A DNA stretch of 18,204 bases, taken from contig WAQG01000049.1 in assembly GCA_015520395.1 (NCBI GenBank), positions 1 through 18,204 on the forward strand, read 5' to 3'. The notes under the pieces are model-generated. The model had not been told where the DNA came from, did not search any database, and worked only from the letters and a program-made list of their open reading frames with translations. The DNA comes from Candidatus Geoarchaeota archaeon. GTDB lineage: Archaea; Thermoproteota; Thermoprotei; Gearchaeales; WAQG01. Made by a program: the position numbers and the translations under genes. Positions 12,655 to 18,204 of the stretch are shown here, piece after piece; position 1 is the first letter of the stretch; the number at the start of each line of letters is the position of its first letter.

Positions 12655-13689
12655 ATGAAGATAAGGGCACTAACTCTTATGTTAGGTTCAGATACGGTTC
12701 CCCCTGAGAGAATTGCCCGAATGGTTATTTTGATGAGGGGGATCGTGAGTGAAAGTGACTATAAGCTTATATCTGTCAGAATAGCATTGAGGCCTCCTGA
12801 AGAAGGGAATTTGGAGGGAAGGTTTAGAGAGGCAGCTTACCTCTCAAGGCTCGTTGACTACATTGCTGTGCCTCTTGAAACGCCATTTGACCCTGATGTG
12901 GTCGTAGGTTATATGGCTGAGGCAAACAACCTCTTCGTCTCGATCTCTGACAATGTCGAGTCCTACCTTACGCTTTTAGGGACGGCCGTCGAAAAGCTGG
13001 GGGTCGAGGTCTCTACGCGCATTTCCCTAACGATCAATGGCCCCATCCATACTCCATACTTCCCCTCCGCCACGGCTGTGGAGGATGTGAATGGGTTGAT
13101 GATGGCTTTGAGGTACGCTGAGGATATCGCTTCCCTGGTGGAGGTTGGTAACGTGGATATAAATGGCCTTGTAAAGGTCTATAAGCTTGCTTACGACCTT
13201 TACAAAAGACTCGTTGGTGAACTTAGGTTGAAGCCTTTGGGCATTGATTACTCCCTCTCGCCTTGGATGGATGAGAGCGTTGCTGGGGTGATCGAAAAGT
13301 TTTCTGGGAGGACTTTTGGAAGAATCGGCACCGCAGATGCTATCAGAAGACTTAATGAGGCTATTGAGGCAGCATCGGAAAACCTGGATCCAGGAGGCTT
13401 TAATGAGGTCATGCTTCCATATGCCGAGGATTCAAGGCTCATGGAACTGGGGCTCTCAGGCGAGATAACTGCCCATAAACTTGCTTTACTGGCTGCAGCA
13501 TGCGTTTCGGGAGTTGACATGGTTCCAATACCCCTAGAAGACCTGGAAGAGTATGTTTATGAGGCCTACTCGATCCTTAGGCCTAAAAGCCGTCCCTCGG
13601 GAATAAGGGTTATCCCAGTGCAGGTTAAGCCCGGCGATATCGTAGAGATTCCGAGGTTCGGAGCTGTCCCCGTGCCACCGCTAGAGTGA
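12655..13689 (+). CDS. DUF711 (PFL-like/UPF0210-type) family protein
   Basis: The 344-residue protein begins MKIRALTLML and carries the family's conserved blocks: GPIHTPYFPSAT at 129-140, LGIDYSLSPWMDES near 195-208, GFNEVMLPYAEDSRL at 248-262 and SGVDMVPIPLEDL at 285-297. DUF711 proteins share the glycyl-radical-enzyme-like fold but lack an obvious Cys or Gly radical site, and I know of no established reaction. The archaeal version seen here is of ordinary length. It is followed after 35 nt by a class V aminotransferase with its own TATA-like element, so the two could be functionally linked but need not share a transcript. The start is set by the AT-rich promoter and a family-typical N-terminus. 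Confidence 0.85.
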   Translation: MKIRALTLMLGSDTVPPERIARMVILMRGIVSESDYKLISVRIALRPPEEGNLEGRFREAAYLSRLVDYIAVPLETPFDPDVVVGYMAEANNLFVSISDNVESYLTLLGTAVEKLGVEVSTRISLTINGPIHTPYFPSATAVEDVNGLMMALRYAEDIASLVEVGNVDINGLVKVYKLAYDLYKRLVGELRLKPLGIDYSLSPWMDESVAGVIEKFSGRTFGRIGTADAIRRLNEAIEAASENLDPGGFNEVMLPYAEDSRLMELGLSGEITAHKLALLAAACVSGVDMVPIPLEDLEEYVYEAYSILRPKSRPSGIRVIPVQVKPGDIVEIPRFGAVPVPPLE

Positions 13690-13724
13690 ACGTTTATTCC
13701 CCCTAACTGACATAATAAAATGAG

Positions 13725-14891
13725 ATGCCCCTTAGATATTATTCTGACAGGTTCATCCTTACACCGGGGCCTACGGAGATCCCCTGGCGCATATACAGGG
13801 CCTTGCTGAGGAGGGGGACGAACCCTGATCTAGATCCCGGCTTTTTCAGCTTATATGAAGGTGTTCGAAACGGTCTGGGCAGGCTTCTGAACGCCTTAAG
13901 AAGCAACGTCTATATTATGTCCGGTGAGGCTATGCTTGGTCTTGAGGCGGCTGTAGCAAACACTATTAAAAAGGGAGACAAGGTTTTGGTAGTTTCCAAT
14001 GGTGTATACGGGGAGGCATTCTCGGACCTCGTTAAAGCCTATGGAGGCAAGCCGATAAGAGTGGGTGAGGACTGGAGGAGGAGCTTAAGGGTGGAGGAGC
14101 TTAAGGAGGCCTTGGAAAAGCACTCCGACGTTGCCGCCGTCACCCTGGTTCACTGCGACACACCCTCAGCAATACTTAACCCATTAAGGGATATTGGAAG
14201 GGTTGTTTCGAAGATGGGCGCCCTCTTAATAGTAGATGCGGTTTCAACGGTGGGTGGGGTTGAGATCGATGTTGACGGTTGGGGAATCGACATACTCGTC
14301 GGAGGTAGCCAGAAGGCTTTGAACATGCCCCCAGGCCTTACCATAATTACCGTTAGCGAAAAGGCCTGGAGGCGGATAGAGGAGGTCGGCTATGAGGGCT
14401 TCTACATGAACCTCATGGTGTGGAGAGAGGAGCTGGATGAGAAGGGGGTTTTTCCCTACACGATGCCGGAGCACCTGATCTACGCCCTTAATGAATCCCT
14501 TGATATACTCATGGAAGAAGGATTAGAGAACGTGTACAGGAGGCATCTGGTTGCAAGGGAGGCCTCCTGGAACGCCGTTAAAGCTCTGGGGCTTGAGGCC
14601 TTCCCAATGAGTATAGAGGATTCGTCGCCAACTGTGACTGCCATTAGGGTTCCAGAGAATGTAGATGGCGAGAGGCTGGTTATGCACATTTGGAGGAAGT
14701 ATGGCGTTATGGTCGCGGGTAGCTGGGGAAGGCTGAAGGGAAAGGTTGTTAGGGTGGGTCACATGGGGGTGACAGCCTCACGGATACACCTAATCCTTGC
14801 CTATACAGCCCTTGCCAAGGGGCTTAGGGATTTAGGGATTAGGGTGGATGAAGGCGCAGTTATAGAGGCTATCGAAGCCTATTATCCTTAA
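13725..14891 (+). CDS. Class V pyridoxal-phosphate aminotransferase (alanine-glyoxylate / serine-pyruvate type)
   Basis: The 388-residue PLP enzyme begins with the family's FILTPGPTEIP (residues 10-20). The cofactor-contact region SGEAMLGLEAA is at 66-76, the PLP-pyridine Asp171 in LLIVDAVSTVGG, and the Schiff-base Lys197 in GGSQKALNMPPG. The C-terminal substrate Arg region is VVRVGHMG near 343-350. Expected chemistry is amino-group transfer between alanine or serine and glyoxylate or pyruvate; the precise donor and acceptor cannot be told. ATG 13725 follows a TATA-like GTTTATT about 30 nt upstream. The 3' end overlaps the convergent Nudix gene by 23 nt. Confidence 0.9.
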   Translation: MPLRYYSDRFILTPGPTEIPWRIYRALLRRGTNPDLDPGFFSLYEGVRNGLGRLLNALRSNVYIMSGEAMLGLEAAVANTIKKGDKVLVVSNGVYGEAFSDLVKAYGGKPIRVGEDWRRSLRVEELKEALEKHSDVAAVTLVHCDTPSAILNPLRDIGRVVSKMGALLIVDAVSTVGGVEIDVDGWGIDILVGGSQKALNMPPGLTIITVSEKAWRRIEEVGYEGFYMNLMVWREELDEKGVFPYTMPEHLIYALNESLDILMEEGLENVYRRHLVAREASWNAVKALGLEAFPMSIEDSSPTVTAIRVPENVDGERLVMHIWRKYGVMVAGSWGRLKGKVVRVGHMGVTASRIHLILAYTALAKGLRDLGIRVDEGAVIEAIEAYYP

Positions 14892-15342
14892 CGATGAAGT
14901 TGGATTTTATTAGCCGTAGCTCAGAGCCTATCAGCTTACCTATGAGACTCCTTGTACTCCTGGTCAACTTGAGTTTCAACGCGTCCTCTAGCGGGAAGAC
15001 CCCTACCTCAAGGACATCTGAGGCTGGCCTTGCATTCTTTAGTGGTGTCTCAGGCTCGATCATAACATCTATCAGGACGTAGTGGTATTTTATCTGCCCA
15101 CTCTCATCATACTCAAGGTATTCATCGACATTCACTATTCCTATCGGTGTCCCAACGATTCCCGTCTCTTCCCTTAACTCCCTGACAGCTGCGTTGTAGA
15201 GAGACTCGCCAAGCTTAAGATGTCCGCCTGGCACGCTCCAGAGTCCGGCGCCGGGCGGATTAGCCCTCTTTACTAGAAGTATCGTGCCGTTCTCGACTAC
15301 TATCGACCCCACACCCACCTCAGGTTCAGGGGGGTACCTCAA
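14869..15342 (-). CDS. Nudix hydrolase (ADP-ribose pyrophosphatase/MutT-like)
   Basis: The 157-residue protein has a complete Nudix box at 39-62 matching G-x5-E-x7-REUxEExGU: Gly40, Glu46, then REL with Arg54 and Glu55, and REETGI with Glu58 and Glu59 as Mg2+ ligands. The N-terminal strand GVGSIVVENGTILLVKRANPPGAGLWSVPGG is typical of small Nudix sanitising enzymes that cleave nucleoside-diphosphate-X substrates such as ADP-ribose. The C-terminal tail after 130 is basic. The TTG start at 15342 gives a natural N-terminus; a TATA-like AGTTTATC about 39 nt upstream (15377-15384, minus strand) supports it. Its 3' end lies within the convergent aminotransferase gene (23-nt overlap). The exact substrate is not evident. 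Confidence 0.92.
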   Translation of the reverse strand: MRYPPEPEVGVGSIVVENGTILLVKRANPPGAGLWSVPGGHLKLGESLYNAAVRELREETGIVGTPIGIVNVDEYLEYDESGQIKYHYVLIDVMIEPETPLKNARPASDVLEVGVFPLEDALKLKLTRSTRSLIGKLIGSELRLIKSNFIVKDNRLR

Positions 15343-15466
15343 GGCGATCAGCCTAAAAATACCAGCATCTTCACCATGATAAACTTAAGGCAAACATTCA
15401 TCATAATTAGCGTGGAAGGGAAAGCTTTAAGGCTTTGAGCCTCAAAATTCAATAGGTGCCAGTGGA

Positions 15467-15904
15467 GTGAGGCTTCGAATACAGGGAAGGAGCATAACAT
15501 TCAAGATAGACCTGCTGGATAGGCCGGGAACCCCCAGCTATACCGTGGAGGTTCCAATACAGCTTGTAAAGGATGTTAGATCCGCATTCCGGTACGATGA
15601 TGAAGTTTGGGGCGAGGTACGCGCGACTCCGAAATACGAGATGTCTTGGGAGATAGTTGGATGGATCATAGGTGTCTATGACTGGTACGCCTCAGGCACA
15701 TTTAAAGTCTTATTCTACCGAATGCCCTCAATACTGGATAGCGACTATGAGGCATTCAAGAGGAGGTATGTGGTGGCTAATATTAGTTGGATAAGACCCA
15801 GGATAACCAGTTTAAGGGATATAGCACGCGAAGCCGTCGCAGGCATAGTTAGGAGCATTTATGAAAACGCTAGAAGCAAAAGTAGGGGAAAAGAGGGTAG
15901 CTAG
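15467..15904 (+). CDS. Hypothetical protein, unrecognised family
   Basis: This is a 145-residue protein of unknown family. The first half looks beta-rich, with alternating hydrophobic and charged residues (RLRIQGRSITFKIDLLDRP, then YTVEVPIQLV), and it has many aromatic residues around 48-85 (VWGEV, MSWEIVGWIIGVYDWYASG). The C-terminal third is helical and basic (LRDIAREAVAGIVRSIYENARSKSRGKEG). There is no signal peptide or membrane segment. The start is GTG 15467; GGTG at 15455-15458 may serve as a weak ribosome-binding site, and a TATA-like AGCTTTAAGG lies about 40 nt upstream. Sustained open frame, codon pattern and flanking gene spacing support a real gene. Its TAG shares a CTAG with the stop of the convergent amidotransferase gene. 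Confidence 0.7.
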   Translation: MRLRIQGRSITFKIDLLDRPGTPSYTVEVPIQLVKDVRSAFRYDDEVWGEVRATPKYEMSWEIVGWIIGVYDWYASGTFKVLFYRMPSILDSDYEAFKRRYVVANISWIRPRITSLRDIAREAVAGIVRSIYENARSKSRGKEGS

Positions 15905-16647
15905 GAGAAATCCCTAACGACAAGATGTTTTGGCTTCAGCTTCTCCTTCTCCCAGCCCTCGGAGAGCTTATATGCTATTGTTGATGAAACAAAAGCTTCT
16001 CCAGACCCGTCACTCGGCCTTACCATGTACATCTCATAGTACCTATCACCCTCCTCGTGCCATGGATAAACCATCAGCTTAGCCGCCCCGTCAGGACGCA
16101 GCCAAATCGCTATGACGTTGGACCCTCGTCCAGCCCAGCCCCTCTCGCTGAGGAACTCGAAGAGGTCGGGGAGGCCTGAAGCTGGATCCTCATACTTCTG
16201 AAGCGCTTTAAATAGGAAGTAGCTGTCAGGATATAAATCGGTTAGAGAGGAAAGCCCGAGATGTTTAGCCAGCTCATCCTTCTTCACACTGCCATTATGG
16301 GCGAGAAACAATAGGCCGCCTTCCCCAACCTCGCCCATGAATGGATGAGCAGCCCCTAAACCCAGAGGCTGGCCCTTCCCAGCGGCCCTAGCATGCATAA
16401 CGAGCATCATCCTAAGGGCTGTCATCTTGGGGATTATTTCAAGCGCGCGAGGCACGTCCCGGTATATCGGCAGCTCGCATTTTCCAAAAGACAGCCTTTC
16501 ACCAGTATAGAGAACATAGCCCCAGCCATCCCCGTGTCTCTTAAACCTGCTACGCATCAGCGGATCAAAACCCGCGGAACTTACCAGGGCGTATATCAAC
16601 TCCTTGACATGTCTTCCCTCACCAATATAACCAAAAAACCTGCACAA
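15901..16647 (-). CDS. Class II glutamine amidotransferase (YafJ-like)
   Basis: The 248-residue protein starts at TTG 16647 so that Cys2 (LCRFFGYIGE) becomes the N-terminal catalytic nucleophile after removal of the initiator Met, as class II (Ntn-type) amidotransferases require. Further motifs fit: HGDGWGYV at 39-46, MHARAAGKGQP with Arg87, and LAHNGSV with Asn118-Gly119 forming the oxyanion site. It lacks a fused synthase domain, like YafJ or EgtC proteins, so it releases ammonia from glutamine or cleaves a gamma-glutamyl bond for an unknown partner. A longer reading to 16728 would bury the Cys and was rejected. A TATA-like TATTTTAA (16667-16674, minus strand) lies about 23 nt upstream. Confidence 0.88.
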   Translation of the reverse strand: MCRFFGYIGEGRHVKELIYALVSSAGFDPLMRSRFKRHGDGWGYVLYTGERLSFGKCELPIYRDVPRALEIIPKMTALRMMLVMHARAAGKGQPLGLGAAHPFMGEVGEGGLLFLAHNGSVKKDELAKHLGLSSLTDLYPDSYFLFKALQKYEDPASGLPDLFEFLSERGWAGRGSNVIAIWLRPDGAAKLMVYPWHEEGDRYYEMYMVRPSDGSGEAFVSSTIAYKLSEGWEKEKLKPKHLVVRDFS

Positions 16648-16805
16648 CCTAGCCCACCAGAGACCATTAAAATACTCAAACCCTTTAAACTTAAAGGCCC
16701 AGGCTATTTTACATCCCCAAATTGCCATACCAGTCGAAACGAGAACCTACCTGCCCTGTATTACCTGCGAATTAAACGCTCCGTTAGATGTCCTGCTTAG
16801 GTGTT
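16648..16805. other. Intergenic region upstream of the amidotransferase gene
   Basis: This 158-nt spacer holds the amidotransferase promoter (TATTTTAA on the minus strand, 16667-16674) and otherwise nothing I can identify. Its open minus-strand frame (16648-16728) is in phase with the amidotransferase, but it overlaps the promoter and is probably not translated. Confidence 0.45.
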
Positions 16806-17354
16806 TTAATTTTCAGGGCTCGGCAGCTCCCCGCTTATCCATCCCCTTCCCCTAAGAATCGCAACCACCATACTCGCGGCCGTTTCAGGATCCACCACGT
16901 CAGTCTCTATCGTGAGATCTGGGTTTAAGGGTTCCTCATAGGGCGCCTGAATCCCTGGAACAGTTTTCGCCTTCCCCTCAAGGGCTAGCCTGTAGACTCC
17001 CTTCCTATCCCTCCTCATACAGACTTTGAGCGGACATTTAAGGTAAACCTCCACAAACCTCCCCACCGTGCTTCTAAGCGCCTCCCTATACCTCCTCCTG
17101 TTAGCTGTAGCTGCTATAACCACCGCGGCGCCATTTCTGTAGAGGAGGGCTGCGAGACCGGCCAAGGCTCCATAGAACCAGTCCCTCTCCTCCTCACTAT
17201 AGGTTGGGTTAGGTGTCAAGATCCCCCGCAACTCATCGGAGTCCAGGAGTATAACGGTGATCCCCCTTTCCCTCAGCCTTCGCACCAACAGACGTGCTAT
17301 GGTCGTCTTTCCCGACGCTGGGAGCCCGGTGAGCCAGACGACAAAGCTCTTCAA
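16806..17354 (-). CDS. Adenylylsulfate (APS) kinase-like protein (CysC family)
   Basis: This is a 182-residue P-loop kinase: WLTGLPASGKTT at 7-18, then LLDSDELRGIL at 37-46 in place of the usual LDGDxxR. The C-terminal part is strongly CysC-like (EVYLKCPLKVCMRRDRKGVY, then VPGIQAPYEEP and PDLTIETD). CysC phosphorylates APS to PAPS. However, two substrate-side blocks differ: the usual R-x-x-N-x-x-R is ERDWFYGALA (Arg57 kept, Asn replaced by Phe60), and the Ser-Pro-Tyr block is TANRRRY. The substrate may therefore not be APS. The TTG start at 17354 overlaps the stop of the upstream APH-type kinase gene as TTGA, so the two genes are translationally coupled. Confidence 0.85.
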   Translation of the reverse strand: MKSFVVWLTGLPASGKTTIARLLVRRLRERGITVILLDSDELRGILTPNPTYSEEERDWFYGALAGLAALLYRNGAAVVIAATANRRRYREALRSTVGRFVEVYLKCPLKVCMRRDRKGVYRLALEGKAKTVPGIQAPYEEPLNPDLTIETDVVDPETAASMVVAILRGRGWISGELPSPEN

Positions 17355-18204
17355 CTTTCCTCGCCCAGATACTTATTGACGTCCTTGTAGTCAAACACGT
17401 CGTCGTTAAGCACGTTTTCGATGAATGTGAAGATCGCCCCTCTGACCTGGCTGGGAAGCCTTGGATACCACACCGGACTGGCGATGACAAGCCCTCTCCA
17501 GGCATAGAAGGGCTGTATAACCTCGAAGAGCTCATCGTCGCCCGTCTTCTCAAGATAGGTCTTAAAGAACGTTGACCAGAGTCTGCTAAATGGCTCCTCA
17601 AGCCTCCCAAACCTCTGAAGCGAGAAGAACAGGTAGTTGATTGTCATTGCGGCGATGTCGTCGGCTGGCTCCCCCCACTCCCCCCTACTCCTGTCAAGAA
17701 CGACAAACTCTGTTTCACCCGTGAACATCACGTTCCAGGGATGGTAATCCCCATGCACGACCCTCAGCCTGTGCTTCTTCCCCTTAAGCCGCCACCTCCA
17801 ATCCACCGACAGGTGCTCCACCTTCTTGAGCCACTCATCGGAGACGACCTTGAGGGATGCCCAGCCATAGCTGTCTATAAGCCCCATGATACACTCGCCG
17901 TGCCCAACAAGATCCCTAGCCCTCCTAACATAGAGCTCAGGGTCGATATCGCCCGGATCCATCATATGGATATCCGCGATGTAGCTGGCGAGCAGCCTTG
18001 CCCTCTCAACATCCAAAGCCCTCAGCTCGCCCCCATCCCTAAGCCTCTCCAGATCCCGATAGTAAAGTTCGCCCTCAATGTACTCGACAACGAGGAAAAC
18101 CTCGTCGATGTCGGAGATTGATCTTAGAGAGCCGTCCCTCGAGACGTACCCTACGTCAACGGCCCTTACGTGCCGAGGGAGCTTATTGTATGCGGTGAAG
18201 GACC
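17351..18204 (-). CDS. Aminoglycoside phosphotransferase (APH)-type kinase, N-terminus cut by window edge
   Basis: The frame is open to the right edge (284 codons seen). It shows part of the kinase N-lobe and hinge (EVFLVVEYIEGELYY), then the APH catalytic loop RVVHGDYHPWNVMF with Asp and Asn in the H-G-D-x-H-x-x-N form, and the metal-binding strand FVVLDRSRGEWGEPADDIA, equivalent to DFG. The C-terminal lobe is helical (YLFFSLQRFGRL, FSRLWSTFFKTYLEKTG). Such kinases phosphorylate small hydroxylated metabolites or antibiotics; in archaea a metabolic role is more likely. It overlaps the downstream CysC-like gene by 4 nt. Fused APH plus P-loop ATPase proteins exist in bacteria (from memory), so the pair may form a functional unit. 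Confidence 0.85.
   Translation of the reverse strand, partial: SFTAYNKLPRHVRAVDVGYVSRDGSLRSISDIDEVFLVVEYIEGELYYRDLERLRDGGELRALDVERARLLASYIADIHMMDPGDIDPELYVRRARDLVGHGECIMGLIDSYGWASLKVVSDEWLKKVEHLSVDWRWRLKGKKHRLRVVHGDYHPWNVMFTGETEFVVLDRSRGEWGEPADDIAAMTINYLFFSLQRFGRLEEPFSRLWSTFFKTYLEKTGDDELFEVIQPFYAWRGLVIASPVWYPRLPSQVRGAIFTFIENVLNDDVFDYKDVNKYLGEES

Noticed and set aside
16648..16728. Longer amidotransferase starting at 16728
   Set aside because: Class II amidotransferases need the catalytic Cys directly after the initiator. The extension also covers the TATA-like element.
16729..16805. tRNA-like fragment (TCGAAAC near 16735)
   Set aside because: No cloverleaf could be drawn on either strand: no acceptor stem, D-arm or anticodon arm matches.

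Overview
The window reads as chromosomal DNA of a thermophilic archaeon, most likely of the TACK (crenarchaeal-type) group. The reasons are an Alba chromatin gene, TATA-box promoters 25-31 nt upstream of ATG codons (leaderless transcripts), frequent TTG/GTG starts, archaeal families such as DUF973-like membrane proteins and a DNA-polymerase-beta-like nucleotidyltransferase, and short or overlapping gene junctions. Nothing in the sequence fixes the genus. I see no tRNA, rRNA, CRISPR array, insertion sequence or integrase.

Layout. 1-1175 (minus) is a GlpA-like FAD dehydrogenase cut by the left edge. 1394-2772 (plus) holds alba and a nucleotidyltransferase. 2831-4670 (plus) holds a multi-pass membrane protein and a compact nucleotide-sugar-dehydrogenase-like protein, with a possible broken minus-strand gene between them. 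4704-7835 (plus) is an iron block: DtxR-family regulator, feoA and feoB. 7917-9156 (plus) holds a YdjM/DUF457 membrane protein and a YbaK-type deacylase. 9153-11427 (minus) is a tightly overlapping nickel/cobalt ECF transporter operon, read M-N-Q-O. 11499-12539 (minus) holds a small membrane protein and an acetoacetate-decarboxylase-family enzyme. 12655-14891 (plus) holds a DUF711 protein and a class V aminotransferase. 14869-15342 (minus) is a Nudix hydrolase, 15467-15904 (plus) an unknown protein, 15901-16647 (minus) a class II glutamine amidotransferase, and 16806-18204 (minus) an APS-kinase-like protein preceded by an APH-type kinase cut by the right edge.

How it works together. Two transition-metal uptake systems lie within 7 kb, each with a plausible operator visible in the DNA. 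The feoB promoter carries a perfect 18-bp palindrome, TTTTAGACATGTCTAAAA, and a degenerate copy of it lies between the TATA box and the start codon of the DtxR-family gene. Together they suggest an autoregulated iron switch. The cbiM/nikM promoter carries GTGTTAC-N15-GTAACAC, the form expected of a NikR-type nickel operator.

Most of the window is ordinary archaeal housekeeping and transport. The items most worth a second look are the two metal operators, a Cys-containing N-terminal extension of FeoB built from an in-frame 63-nt repeat, a UDP-glucose-dehydrogenase-like protein without its C-terminal nucleotide-sugar-binding domain, and an APH kinase/APS-kinase-like pair whose second member lacks typical APS-binding residues. 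I did not find a clearly new multi-gene defence or mobile system. All protein names come from motif recognition by eye, without database searches.
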